Source: an uncultured Collinsella sp. | GTDB taxonomy: Bacteria > Actinomycetota > Coriobacteriia > Coriobacteriales > Coriobacteriaceae | Assembly (NCBI GenBank): GCA_958408685.1 | Contig: CATYLC010000021.1 | Location: 1 to 35,958, forward strand | Length of the DNA: 35,958 bases | Direction of reading: 5' to 3' | Position numbers and translations under genes: made by a program | Shown here: one piece after another, positions 7,541 through 16,307 of the stretch | How the letters are laid out: the number at the start of each line of letters is the position of its first letter | Position numbering within the stretch: the stretch's first letter is position 1 | Notes under the pieces: model-generated | Told to the model about the DNA's origin: nothing | The model's input: the letters and a program-made list of their open reading frames with translations, nothing else | Databases searched by the model: none

Positions 7541-8602
7541 ATGTCCAAAGCACTCGACCCCAAAGACACCTGCGTCCTCGTTACCGGTGGCGCCGGCTTT
7601 ATCGGCTCGCACACCGTCGTTCAGCTGCTCGAGGGTGGCTACCAGGTCGTCATCGTCGATGATCTCTCCAACTCCAGCGCCGTCGCCGTCGACCGCGTCA
7701 AGACCATCGTGGGCGACGAGGCCGCCAAGAACCTCACCTTCTACGAGGCCAACGTGCTCGACCGCGATGCGATGAACAAGATCTTCGATACCCATCAGAT
7801 CGACCGCGTCATCCACTTTGCCGGCTTTAAGGCCGTCGGCGAGTCGGTGAGCAAGCCCGTCGAGTACTACCACAACAACATCGAGAACACCCTGGTGCTC
7901 ATCGACGTCATGCGCAACCATGGCTGCAAGTCCATCATCTTCTCGAGCTCCTCGACCGTCTACGGCGACCCGGACAACCCGCCCGTCACCGAGGAGGATC
8001 CTAAGAAGCCCGCGACCAACCCCTATGGTTGGACCAAGTGGATGATCGAGCAGATCCTTATGGACGTCCACACCGCCGACCCCGAGTGGGACGTCGTGCT
8101 GCTCCGTTACTTCAACCCCATCGGCGCTCATCCGTCGGGCCTGATCGGCGAGGACCCCAAGGGCATCCCCAACAACCTGGTGCCCTATGTCGCCCAGGTC
8201 GCCGTGGGCAAGCTCGAGGCCGTTCAGGTCTTTGGCAACGACTACCCCACCCCCGACGGCACCGGCGTGCGCGACTACATCCACGTGTGCGATCTGGCCT
8301 CTGGTCACGTTGCCGCCCTTAACTGGATGAACGGCAAAACCGGCGTCGAGATCTTTAACCTGGGCACCGGCACCGGCACCTCGGTACTCGAGGTCGTCGC
8401 CGCCTTCTCCAAGGCTTGTGGCAAGGAGCTGCCCTACGTGATCCGCGAGCGCCGCGCCGGCGACATCGCTGCCAACTGGTGCGATACCTCCAAGGCCGAG
8501 CGCATGATGGGCTGGAAGGCCCAGTACGACATCGCGGACATGTGCCGCGATAGCTGGAACTGGCAGAGCCACAACCCCAATGGCTTCGCCGACGCCGAGT
8601 AG
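7541..8602 (+). CDS. galE: UDP-glucose 4-epimerase (GalE)
   Basis: A 353-residue extended short-chain dehydrogenase that interconverts UDP-glucose and UDP-galactose using bound NAD. The N-terminal VTGGAGFIGSHTVVQLL is the Rossmann GxxGxxG motif. Catalytic residues are in SSSSTVYGDP (Ser/Thr) and NPYGWTKWMIE (YxxxK). Further GalE signatures are YFNPIGAHPSGLIGEDP and GTGVRDYIHVCDLASGH. The start ATG 7541 has AGGAG at 7531. A -10 TATACT lies at 7498-7503 with no convincing -35. It is a single gene closed by a terminator, supplying nucleotide sugars for the wall and the Leloir pathway. Confidence 0.96.
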   Translation: MSKALDPKDTCVLVTGGAGFIGSHTVVQLLEGGYQVVIVDDLSNSSAVAVDRVKTIVGDEAAKNLTFYEANVLDRDAMNKIFDTHQIDRVIHFAGFKAVGESVSKPVEYYHNNIENTLVLIDVMRNHGCKSIIFSSSSTVYGDPDNPPVTEEDPKKPATNPYGWTKWMIEQILMDVHTADPEWDVVLLRYFNPIGAHPSGLIGEDPKGIPNNLVPYVAQVAVGKLEAVQVFGNDYPTPDGTGVRDYIHVCDLASGHVAALNWMNGKTGVEIFNLGTGTGTSVLEVVAAFSKACGKELPYVIRERRAGDIAANWCDTSKAERMMGWKAQYDIADMCRDSWNWQSHNPNGFADAE

Positions 8603-8624
8603 CAAAAACCTACATACCGCTCTT

Positions 8625-8658
8625 GCCCCGATCTCACGTTGTGAGGTCGGGGCTTTTT
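8625..8658 (+). terminator. Intrinsic terminator of galE
   Basis: A 13-bp stem, GCCCCGATCTCAC / GTGAGGTCGGGGC, with one wobble and a 3-nt loop, is followed directly by TTTTT. Confidence 0.92.
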
Positions 8659-8710
8659 CATGGCATGTAACCATTCGCCGAAAATCGACCAACTTTTTTA
8701 TCTTGCCTGT

Positions 8711-8737
8711 ACATGTTTAAACAACATGTTTTACAAT
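8711..8737 (+). promoter_or_regulatory. malQ promoter region with palindromic operator
   Basis: ACATGTT-TAAAC-AACATGT (8711-8729) is a perfect 7-bp inverted repeat containing GTTTAAAC (8715-8722). It lies immediately before a -10 TACAAT (8732-8737), so it would sit in the -35/-10 spacer where a repressor blocks polymerase. There is no good -35. The same GTTTAAAC occurs twice in the treR-like/PTS divergent region. Confidence 0.55.
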
Positions 8738-8822
8738 AGGCGTATCGAATCAGAACATCGGAGGCGGACTGCACACCCATCGGCAGGCCGACCCCACAAC
8801 AAGAAGGTTGGTGAGCGCATTC

Positions 8823-10328
8823 ATGGAGCGTGCAAGCGGCGTCCTCATGCCCGTCTCATCTCTGCCCGGACCATACGGAATCGGCGGCTTTGGCTGGAAT
8901 GCCTACGACTTCGTCGATTTTCTCGCCTCGTGCAAACAACATTACTGGCAGATTCTGCCCCTTACGACGACCAGCTATGGCGATTCGCCCTATCAGTCGT
9001 TCTCGGCCCGCGCAGGCAACCCCAACTTTATCGACTTTGCCGAGCTTATCGAGGCAGGGTATCTGGAGCAGCGCGATATCGATGGCGTGTATCTGGGATC
9101 CGACCCCAGCAATGTCGACTACGGTGCCATCTTTGGTGGCCGCCGTCAGATTCTCGACCGCGCCGCCGAGCGCTTTGCCGCCGACAAGCCGGCCGATTTC
9201 GATGACTTTATCCAGGCCAACGAGGACTGGCTCATCCCCTACTGTGAGTTCATGACCGTCAAAGAGGAGTGCGGTCTCAAGGCGTTTTGGGAGTGGCCCG
9301 CGGAGCTCCGTACCCGCGGCGAGGCTTCCGCCAAGGTCTGCGCCGACCATCCGGCGCGTATGCTCTACCACCAGATGACGCAGTACTTCTTCAATCGCCA
9401 GTGGAGCCGCCTCAAGGCCTATGCCAACGAGCGCGACATTCTCATCATCGGCGACCTGCCCATCTATGTCTCGCGTGACTCCGTCGAGATGTGGGCGACG
9501 CCTGAGCTCTTTAAGATCGACGCCGCCGGCAATCCCGTGAGCGTCGCCGGCACGCCGCCCGACCAGTTCTCGGCCACCGGCCAGTACTGGGGCAACCCCA
9601 TCTACGACTGGGACGCCATGGAGTCCGACGACTTCTCCTGGTGGGAGGGCCGCATTCGCGCCGCCCTCGACATGTACGACGTCATCCGCCTGGATCACTT
9701 CCGCGGCTTCGAGGCCTATTGGGAGGCGCCGTTCTCCTCGCCCGATTCGTCCTACGGTTCGTGGACGCAGGGTCCCGGCCTCAAGTTCTTCAAGACGCTC
9801 GAGGAAAAGCTCGGCACGCTGCCCATCATCGCCGAGGACCTGGGCTTCCTCACCCCCGGCGTCATCGACATGCGCGACAACTCGGGCTTCCCCGGCATGA
9901 AGATCCTGCAGTTTGCCTTTGAGGGTACCAACTCGTACTACCTGCCGCATAACTACATCGCCAACACCGTCGCCTATGTGGGCACCCACGACAACGAGAC
10001 GGCGCGCGGTTGGTTTGAGGGAACGGCCACCCCGCGTCAGCGCGAACAGGCAGCCCTGTACACCCATCAGCAGGCCGGCGAACCCATGGCAGATGCACTC
10101 AATCGCACCATCGCCGCCAGCGTGAGCGACACGTGCATCTACACCATGCAGGACCTGCTCAACTTGGGCAACGAGGCGCGCATCAACACCCCTGCCACGC
10201 TGGGCGGCAACTGGACCTGGCGCATGCTCGACGGCGCCATCACCCGCGAGCTCGAGCACAAACTCACCGACTGGACCGAGACCTACTTCCGCATCCCGTC
10301 GGAAGCCGAAATCGAGCTTCCTCAATAG
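8823..10328 (+). CDS. malQ: 4-alpha-glucanotransferase (amylomaltase)
   Basis: A GH77 enzyme of about 501 residues that transfers glucan chains between maltooligosaccharides, releasing glucose. It opens with RASGVLMPVSSLPGPYGIGGFG, the usual N-terminus. Catalytic elements are VIRLDHFRGFEAYW (nucleophile Asp), IIAEDLGFLTP (acid/base Glu) and VGTHDNETARGWF (third carboxylate). The chosen ATG 8823 has GGTGAG 7 bp upstream; GTG 8811 or TTG 8808 (after AAGAAGG) are alternatives adding 4-5 residues. It sits just upstream of glgP, the classic pair for maltodextrin and glycogen degradation. Confidence 0.96.
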   Translation: MERASGVLMPVSSLPGPYGIGGFGWNAYDFVDFLASCKQHYWQILPLTTTSYGDSPYQSFSARAGNPNFIDFAELIEAGYLEQRDIDGVYLGSDPSNVDYGAIFGGRRQILDRAAERFAADKPADFDDFIQANEDWLIPYCEFMTVKEECGLKAFWEWPAELRTRGEASAKVCADHPARMLYHQMTQYFFNRQWSRLKAYANERDILIIGDLPIYVSRDSVEMWATPELFKIDAAGNPVSVAGTPPDQFSATGQYWGNPIYDWDAMESDDFSWWEGRIRAALDMYDVIRLDHFRGFEAYWEAPFSSPDSSYGSWTQGPGLKFFKTLEEKLGTLPIIAEDLGFLTPGVIDMRDNSGFPGMKILQFAFEGTNSYYLPHNYIANTVAYVGTHDNETARGWFEGTATPRQREQAALYTHQQAGEPMADALNRTIAASVSDTCIYTMQDLLNLGNEARINTPATLGGNWTWRMLDGAITRELEHKLTDWTETYFRIPSEAEIELPQ

Positions 10329-10376
10329 GAGCTACCGCGCCCGACCCCTCCCCACCGTGCGGACGCGCTTGCTTTT

Positions 10377-10416
10377 CCCGCGCGAGGCCACCCCAATCCC
10401 CTCGCGCGGGCTTCTT
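10377..10416 (+). terminator. Hairpin between malQ and glgP
   Basis: An 11-bp perfect stem, CCCGCGCGAGG / CCTCGCGCGGG (10377-10387 and 10400-10410), is followed by CTTCTT. The short U-poor tail suggests a partial terminator that lowers read-through into glgP rather than a complete stop. Confidence 0.7.
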
Positions 10417-10456
10417 ATGAATTGCAGACATGAAACAACCCATCACAGGAGAAAAC

Positions 10457-12724
10457 ATGCCCCAAATTAACCTCATGGAACTCGCCGAGCAGTCTTTTGG
10501 CACCTCGCTCGAGCAGCTCGACGACCGTCGCATTTACAAGCTGCTGGTCAAACTCGTGCAGGAGCGCTCCGCCACCCGCCCGCTCAACAACGGCAAGAAA
10601 AAGCTCTATTACATTTCCGCCGAATTTTTGATCGGCAAGCTGCTCATCAACAACATGATCGACCTCGGCATCTACGACGAGGTTAAGGACCAGCTTACCG
10701 CCGCAGGCCACGACCTCAACAAGATCGAGGAATTCGAGGTCGAGCCGTCACTCGGCAACGGCGGCCTGGGCCGCTTGGCCGCATGCTTCCTGGATTCCAT
10801 CGCCACGCTGGGCTTGACCGGCGATGGCGTGGGCCTCAACTATCACTACGGTCTGTTCCGTCAGCGCTTTGTCGACAACCAGCAGAAGGCCGTCCCCGAC
10901 GAGTGGCTCGGTGAGCAGGACATCCTAGTCGACGATGACCGCTCCTACACCGTCGAGTTCGGCGATTTTGCCGTTACCTCCAAGCTCGTCAACATCGATG
11001 TGCCCGGTTACGGCCAGCCCACCAAGAACCGCCTGCGCCTGTTCGACCTGGCGAGCGTCGACGACGGCCTGGTCCCCGGCAGCTCCATCGACTTCGACAA
11101 GACCGAGATCGCCAAGAACCTCACCTTGTTCCTCTACCCCGACGATTCCGACGAGCAGGGCCGCCTACTTCGCATCTACCAGGAATACTTCATGGTAAGC
11201 AACGCCGCCCAGCTCCTGATCGACGAGGCCATCGAGCGCGGCAGCAACCTGCACGATCTGGCCGACTACGCCGTGGTCCAGATTAACGACACGCACCCCA
11301 CCATGGTCATCCCCGAGCTCATTCGCTTGCTCACCACCGAGCATGGCATCGAGTTTGACGAGGCCGTGACCATCGTACGCTCCATGGTCGCCTACACTAA
11401 CCACACGATCCTTGCCGAGGCGCTCGAGAAGTGGCCGATCACCAGCCTGCAGAAGGTCTCCCCTGCCATCGCCGACATTATCGTCAAGCTCGACGAGGTT
11501 GCCAAGGCCGAGCACGATGACCCGCGCGTCGCCATCATCGACGAGCACGACACCGTCCACATGGCCCACATGGACATCCACTTTGGCTTCTCCATCAACG
11601 GCGTAGCCGCCCTCCACACCAAGATCCTGGAGGACACCGAGCTTCATCCGTTCTACGAGATCTATCCCAAGAAGTTCTCCAACAAGACCAACGGCATCAC
11701 CTTCCGCCGCTGGATCCATGGGGCCAACCCCGCGCTCGCCAGCCTGCTCGACGATGTGATCGGCACCGACTGGCGCAGCACCGGCGATCTGAGCAAACTC
11801 GCCAAGTTCGCCGACGACAAGGACGTTCTTGAGCGCCTGGCCGCCACCAAGGTCGAAGCCAAGGCCATCATGCGCCAGTTCATGGCGCTCGAGCAGGGCG
11901 TGACCATTCCCTCCAACGCCATCATCGACGTCCAGGTCAAGCGCATCCACGAGTACAAGCGTCAGCAGATGCTCGCGCTCTACATCATCTGGAAGTACCT
12001 CGATATCAAGAACGGCAACAGACCTAAGCACCCCGTCACCATCATCTTTGGCGGCAAGGCGGCGCCTGCCTACACTATCGCGCAGGACATCATCCATCTG
12101 ATCTTGACGCTGTCGCAGTGGATTGCAAACGACCCCGACGTGGCTCCCTACCTGCAGGTCGTCATGATCGAGAACTACAACGTCACCGCCGCCGAGCGCG
12201 TGATCCCCGCCGCTGACATCTCCGAGCAGATCAGCCTGGCCTCCAAGGAGGCGAGCGGCACCTCCAACATGAAGTTCATGCTCAACGGCGCCCTAACCCT
12301 GTGCACGCTCGACGGTGCCAACGTGGAGATTGCCGAGCTCGTGGGCGACGAGAACATCTATACCTTTGGCGCCTCTTCCAAACAGGTCGAGCAGCTCTAT
12401 GCCAACGGCACCTATGACGCCGGTGTGCTCTACCGCAAGCCCGGCATTAAACTGCTGGTGGACTTCATCACCAACCCGGCCTTTATGGCGACCGGCAATG
12501 CCGAGCGCCTGCAGCGCCTGCACGACGACATTAAGGGCAAGGACTGGTTTATGGCCCTGCTCGACATTGAGGAGTACATCCAGACCAAGGAGCGCGTGCT
12601 GGCCGACTACGAGGACCAGGACGCCTGGATGCGCAAGGCGCTCATCAATATCGCCAACGCCGGCACCTTCTCGTCCGACCGCACCATCTCCCAGTACAAC
12701 GACGAGATTTGGCACCTGAGCTAA
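10457..12724 (+). CDS. glgP: Glycogen/maltodextrin phosphorylase
   Basis: A 755-residue GT35 enzyme that releases glucose-1-phosphate from alpha-1,4-glucans using PLP. Recognisable blocks are YYISAEFLIGKLL, VEPSLGNGGLGRLAACFLDS, and the C-terminal PLP site EASGTSNMKFMLNGAL with the Schiff-base Lys, followed by TLDGANVEIAE. RIHEYKRQQM carries phosphate/substrate contacts. It is slightly shorter than E. coli MalP, near the compact Firmicutes/Actinobacteria size. Start ATG 10457 has AGGAG at 10447; the in-frame ATG 10430 lacks an SD. The malQ product feeds it maltodextrins. Confidence 0.95.
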   Translation: MPQINLMELAEQSFGTSLEQLDDRRIYKLLVKLVQERSATRPLNNGKKKLYYISAEFLIGKLLINNMIDLGIYDEVKDQLTAAGHDLNKIEEFEVEPSLGNGGLGRLAACFLDSIATLGLTGDGVGLNYHYGLFRQRFVDNQQKAVPDEWLGEQDILVDDDRSYTVEFGDFAVTSKLVNIDVPGYGQPTKNRLRLFDLASVDDGLVPGSSIDFDKTEIAKNLTLFLYPDDSDEQGRLLRIYQEYFMVSNAAQLLIDEAIERGSNLHDLADYAVVQINDTHPTMVIPELIRLLTTEHGIEFDEAVTIVRSMVAYTNHTILAEALEKWPITSLQKVSPAIADIIVKLDEVAKAEHDDPRVAIIDEHDTVHMAHMDIHFGFSINGVAALHTKILEDTELHPFYEIYPKKFSNKTNGITFRRWIHGANPALASLLDDVIGTDWRSTGDLSKLAKFADDKDVLERLAATKVEAKAIMRQFMALEQGVTIPSNAIIDVQVKRIHEYKRQQMLALYIIWKYLDIKNGNRPKHPVTIIFGGKAAPAYTIAQDIIHLILTLSQWIANDPDVAPYLQVVMIENYNVTAAERVIPAADISEQISLASKEASGTSNMKFMLNGALTLCTLDGANVEIAELVGDENIYTFGASSKQVEQLYANGTYDAGVLYRKPGIKLLVDFITNPAFMATGNAERLQRLHDDIKGKDWFMALLDIEEYIQTKERVLADYEDQDAWMRKALINIANAGTFSSDRTISQYNDEIWHLS

Positions 12725-12750
12725 TTTCGTTTCCTTTACCCATCCTCTTG

Positions 12751-12784
12751 AAGGCGGAGTCGCGGCAACACGGCTCCGCCTTTT
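12751..12784 (+). terminator. Intrinsic terminator of glgP
   Basis: A 12-bp stem (12751-12762 with 12771-12782, one wobble) begins AAGGCGGAG and ends CTCCGCCTTTT. Its loop segment GGCAACACG (12764-12772) is complementary to CGTGTTGCC at 12792-12800, so an alternative fold exists. Confidence 0.88.
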
Positions 12785-12819
12785 GTGCCCGCGTGTTGCC
12801 CGTGGCCTGCCTCGACCAA

Positions 12820-13120
12820 ACAATCTCGGTCTGTAACACCTAACCGGCAAAGTTAGGTCTACCTGTTACAGATCAAGACAAACAGAAACGCCCCGCCAAA
12901 CAATCTTGTTCTGTAACAACTACTCGGATAAAACGGCCCCAGATGTTACAGATCGAAATAAACAGGTTTGTCTTGACGGACCGTCTCGATCTGTAACAGG
13001 TAACTGCCGAAATCAGTCCTTCGTGTTACAGATCGAGATGGGAGGACAGGCAGCTCGACGCTGTCTCAATCTGTAACATCTAGGCCCAATTTGGCCCTCT
13101 ACCTCTTACAGATCAAGACA
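12820..13120. repeat. Four-unit tandem array of stem-loops with exact 80-bp period
   Basis: CTGTAACA begins at 12831, 12911, 12991 and 13071. Its partner TGTTACAG begins at 12864, 12944 and 13024, with TCTTACAG at 13104. Every interval is exactly 80 bp. Arms extend to about 15 bp (TCTCRATCTGTAACA with TGTTACAGATYRAGA), the loop is 25 nt and the inter-unit spacer 39 nt. Loops and spacers differ between units. Loops 1 and 3 contain their own hairpins (CCTAAC-7-GTTAGG, ACTG-7-CAGT), and loop 4 has GGCC-6-GGCC. The array lies between two convergent genes, each with its own terminator. It is not coding in any convincing frame. Confidence 0.85.
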
Positions 13121-13150
13121 AACTGACAGATGAACAACCCCGTCATAAAG

Positions 13151-13191
13151 AAAGGCTTCCCTCTCGCCCAGTGGACGGGAGGGAAGCCTTT
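13151..13191. terminator. Terminator at the end of the ABC importer operon
   Basis: A perfect 13-bp stem, AAAGGCTTCCCTC / GAGGGAAGCCTTT, with a 15-nt loop. On the minus strand it is followed by CTTTATG after TTT, serving the ATPase gene that ends at 13260. Confidence 0.85.
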
Positions 13192-13259
13192 ATATGTGAC
13201 CACGGCAAAAGGATGGCAATACCGCAGTCGCCCAAAGGGAGGGCCTGGATGTACCGGGC

Positions 13260-14459
13260 CTAGATAAGGTTCTTGCCAGAGACCTTATCGAAGAGGTGGG
13301 TCGCGTTCTTCTCGAACTTGAACCAGATGGTGTCGCCAGCCTTGAGCGCGCCCTTGGCCTCGAGGTCGACGACGGGGATAATCAGGACAAACTGGCCGTC
13401 GGGAGCGGTCACGTGGACATGCTCGGTTGAGCCCATGAGCTCGGTCACCTCGACGGTACCCTGGAGCGCGCCCTCCTCGCCCTTGTCGGCAAGCAGGATC
13501 TGCTCGGGACGCACGCCGGCCGTAATCTCCTTCACGTCGCCGCCGTCCCAGTTGAGGGCAAGCTGAGCGCAAGTCTCGGGGGCGAGCGCCACGTTCATAT
13601 CCTCGGTCTTGACGGTAAAGCCGTTGCCCGAGCGCACCAGCTGGGCATCGAAGAAGTTCATCTGCGGCACGCCGATGAAGCCGGCGACGAAGATGTTCGC
13701 GGGATGGTTGAAGACCTCCTGCGGCGTGGCGATCTGCTGGACAACGCCGTCCTTCATGACCACGATACGGTCACCGAGGGTCATAGCCTCGGTCTGGTCG
13801 TGAGTAACATAAATGAACGTGCCCTTGATCTCGTGGCGCAGCTTAATGAGCTCGGCACGCATCTGGTTACGAAGCTTGGCGTCCAGGTTGGACAGCGGCT
13901 CGTCCATCAGGAAGACCTTGGGGTCACGCACGATGGCGCGGCCGATAGCGACACGCTGGCGCTGGCCGCCGGAGAGCGCCTTGGGCTTACGGTCGAGGTA
14001 CTCGGTAATGCCCAGAATCTCGGCAGCAGAGCGAACCTTGCGGTCGATCTCGTCCTTGGGAACCTTCTTGAGCTCGAGCGTAAATGCCATGTTCTCGTAC
14101 ACCGTCATATTGGGGTACAGAGCGTAGCTCTGGAACACCATGGCGATGTCGCGGTCCTTGGGCGCCACGTCGTTGACACGCTTGCCGTCGATGAGCACAT
14201 CGCCCGAGGTAATGTCCTCCAGGCCGGCGACCATGCGCATCGTCGTGGACTTACCGCAGCCAGAGGGGCCAACGAGGACGACGAACTCCTGGTCGTGAAC
14301 GGTGAGGTTGAAGTCCTCTACAGCGAGCACACCGTCCTCGGTAACCTTGAGGTTGTGCTTCTTCTCCTCGGTCTTCTTCTTTTTGCCAAAGAAGCCCTTC
14401 TTTTTTGACTCGTTGTTGGGATACACCTTCTGAACATGTTTGAGAACGATCTCGGCCAT
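13260..14459 (-). CDS. Carbohydrate ABC transporter ATP-binding protein (MalK/UgpC/MsmK type)
   Basis: A 399-residue cytoplasmic ATPase. It has Walker A GPSGCGKSTTMRM, Q-loop region MVFQSYALYPNMTV, signature LSGGQRQRVAIGRA, Walker B KVFLMDEPLSNLD and H-loop YVTHDQTEAM. A C-terminal TOBE/MalK regulatory domain follows from about residue 240. The N-terminus carries an unusual lysine-rich insertion (about 18-36, KKKGFFGKKKKTEEKK) before the usual strand VLAVEDFNLTV. It closes the operon behind the two permeases. Such ATPases often serve several sugar importers. The SD is AAAGGTAGAG. Confidence 0.95.
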   Translation of the reverse strand: MAEIVLKHVQKVYPNNESKKKGFFGKKKKTEEKKHNLKVTEDGVLAVEDFNLTVHDQEFVVLVGPSGCGKSTTMRMVAGLEDITSGDVLIDGKRVNDVAPKDRDIAMVFQSYALYPNMTVYENMAFTLELKKVPKDEIDRKVRSAAEILGITEYLDRKPKALSGGQRQRVAIGRAIVRDPKVFLMDEPLSNLDAKLRNQMRAELIKLRHEIKGTFIYVTHDQTEAMTLGDRIVVMKDGVVQQIATPQEVFNHPANIFVAGFIGVPQMNFFDAQLVRSGNGFTVKTEDMNVALAPETCAQLALNWDGGDVKEITAGVRPEQILLADKGEEGALQGTVEVTELMGSTEHVHVTAPDGQFVLIIPVVDLEAKGALKAGDTIWFKFEKNATHLFDKVSGKNLI

Positions 14460-14477
14460 GTCTCTACCTTTCGATAT

Positions 14478-14502
14478 GCGGCGCCGCGCTGAGGGGCGCC
14501 GC
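14478..14502. other. Intercistronic hairpin between permease and ATPase genes
   Basis: GCGGCGCC and GGCGCCGC pair over 8 bp with a 9-nt loop, with no U-run on the minus strand. It probably affects mRNA stability or partial read-through between the permease (stop 14528) and the ATPase (start 14459). Confidence 0.6.
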
Positions 14503-14527
14503 AGAAACTTGCAAAACAGTTACGGCA

Positions 14528-15367
14528 TCAGCCCTTGACGGCACCTGCCACCACGCCGTCGATGATGTACTTCTGACAGAGGATGTACATGATAACGATG
14601 GGGATAACGACCATCATGATGCAGGCCATCATGGGGCCGAGCTCGACGTGGCCGTAGCCGCCGCGGAAGTACTGGATCAAGATAGGAATGGTCTTGTACT
14701 TGGTGGAGTCGAGGGTAAGGTAGGGCAGCAGATAGTCGTTCCAGACCCACATGGTCTCGAGGATGCCGACCGAAAGATAGGTGGGCTTCATGATGGGAAG
14801 GACGATCTTAAAGAACACCTGGACCGGGTTGCAGCCGTCGATCATGGCCGCCTCCTCGATCTCGAGCGGGATGTTCTTTACAAAACCGGCGAACATAAAG
14901 ACCGCCAGGCCCGCGCCAAAGCCCAGATAGATAAAGCAGATGTTGAACGGCGTGTTGAAGCCGATGCGGTCCGCCAAATTGGACAGCGTGAACATGAGCA
15001 TCTGGAACGGCACGACCATCGAGAACACGAACAGGTAATAGAAGAAGTTCGAGATCTTGTTGTTGACACGAACCACGTACCAAGCGCACATGGAGCAGCA
15101 CACCAAGATCAGCACGACCGACGTGACCGTGATGATGAGCGAGTACATAAATGCCGAGGCAAAGCCCTGCTCGTTAAGGGCGTGCATGTAGTTTGCGAGG
15201 CCGTTGAACGTCTCGGGCGTGAGCAGATCGAATGCCGTGGTGGTGCTGATTGCGGTCGCTTTCTTAAAAGAATTAAGCGCAATCATGAACACGGGGTAGA
15301 TCCACGCGAGCGACAGGATCGTAAAGAAAATCGAGAGCGCGCGGTTGATAACCTTATCGCGTTTCAT
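14528..15367 (-). CDS. Carbohydrate ABC transporter permease (MalG/UgpE type)
   Basis: A 279-residue inner-membrane protein with about six hydrophobic segments (for example LSIFFTILSLAWIYPVFMIAL and FMYSLIITVTSVVLILVCC). The cytoplasmic EAA loop is EIEEAAMIDGCNPVQVFFKIVLPIMKP, which docks to the ATPase. Its ATG overlaps the stop of the first permease by one base (TAATG), so translation is coupled. It forms the translocation pore with the other permease. Confidence 0.94.
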   Translation of the reverse strand: MKRDKVINRALSIFFTILSLAWIYPVFMIALNSFKKATAISTTTAFDLLTPETFNGLANYMHALNEQGFASAFMYSLIITVTSVVLILVCCSMCAWYVVRVNNKISNFFYYLFVFSMVVPFQMLMFTLSNLADRIGFNTPFNICFIYLGFGAGLAVFMFAGFVKNIPLEIEEAAMIDGCNPVQVFFKIVLPIMKPTYLSVGILETMWVWNDYLLPYLTLDSTKYKTIPILIQYFRGGYGHVELGPMMACIMMVVIPIVIMYILCQKYIIDGVVAGAVKG

Positions 15368-16221
15368 TACTGCTGCACCTCCTTGGACCTCGTGGCCTTA
15401 AGCTGGATCATGGAGATGGCCACGACCAGGATGCAGAAGATAACCGCCTTGGCCTGACCAATGCCCTGCCATGCGATACCGGCACGCGAATAGAACGTGT
15501 TGTAGATGTTCAGGGCGAGCATCTCGGTGGAGTGCGCGGGGGCGCCGCCGGTAAGGGCGAGGTTCTGGTCGAACAGCTTAAAGCCGTTGGTAATGGACAA
15601 GAACAGGCAGATGGTGATGGTCGGCATCAGGTTAGGGATCTTAACCTTCCAAAACGTCTGCCATGCCGTAGCGCCGTCGACCTTAGCGGCCTCGATGTAG
15701 TCGGACGGAATGGACTGCAGACCAGCGATGTAGATGATCATCATGTAGCCGACCTGCTGCCACAGGGTCAGGATGATAAGGCCCCAGAAGCCAGCAGCAG
15801 AGTTAAGGGCGATGAGCTGGGCGCCCACGTTGGAGAGCAGGCAGTTGATCAGAATCTGCCAAATGTAGCCCAGCACGATGCCGCCGATCAGGTTAGGCAT
15901 AAAGAAGATCGTACGGAAGATGTTGGTGCCTTTGAGCGCCTTGCGGGTGAGCGCCTGCGCGATGGCCAGGGCGATCACGTTGATGAGCACCGTCGACAGG
16001 AAGGCAAACGCCACGGTAAAGAAGAACGACGTGGAGAACTGCGGATCGGACAGCGCGCGCACGTAGTTCTCGATACCGACAAAGTGCGCGTTACTAATGA
16101 TAATAAACTGGCAGAACGAGAGATAGAAGCCCTGGATAAAAGGGATCACGAACCCGATCATAAACGCCAGGCACGTGGGCAGCATAAAGAGCGGCCACCA
16201 GCGCTTGAGTGCTTTGCCCAT
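15367..16221 (-). CDS. Carbohydrate ABC transporter permease (MalF/UgpA type)
   Basis: A 284-residue membrane protein with about six transmembrane segments. The first is WWPLFMLPTCLAFMIGFVIPFI; the EAA loop is DYIEAAKVDGATAWQTFWKVKIPNLMP. The chosen ATG 16221 (MGKALKRWWP) has AGGACC upstream; a longer frame to 16371 runs through the intercistronic hairpin and is rejected. It sits between the binding protein and the second permease in a four-gene importer. Confidence 0.94.
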   Translation of the reverse strand: MGKALKRWWPLFMLPTCLAFMIGFVIPFIQGFYLSFCQFIIISNAHFVGIENYVRALSDPQFSTSFFFTVAFAFLSTVLINVIALAIAQALTRKALKGTNIFRTIFFMPNLIGGIVLGYIWQILINCLLSNVGAQLIALNSAAGFWGLIILTLWQQVGYMMIIYIAGLQSIPSDYIEAAKVDGATAWQTFWKVKIPNLMPTITICLFLSITNGFKLFDQNLALTGGAPAHSTEMLALNIYNTFYSRAGIAWQGIGQAKAVIFCILVVAISMIQLKATRSKEVQQ

Positions 16222-16240
16222 AAAGGGTCCTTTCAATATG

Positions 16241-16276
16241 CAGGGGGCGGGCAAACCAACGTCTGCCCGCCCCCTG
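16241..16276. other. Strong intercistronic hairpin after the binding-protein gene
   Basis: A perfect 13-bp stem, CAGGGGGCGGGCA / TGCCCGCCCCCTG, with a 10-nt loop and no U-run on the minus strand. A 3'-stabilising hairpin here would leave more binding-protein mRNA than permease mRNA, as in mal-type operons. Confidence 0.75.
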
Positions 16277-16307
16277 TCGCTAATCAGATAGCTTGGGCAG
16301 CAACTGC

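Noticed and set aside
12820..13120. The 80-bp array as a CRISPR
   Set aside because: The conserved parts are inverted half-sites with a variable loop between them, not identical direct repeats of 24-40 nt. There are only four units and no cas genes.
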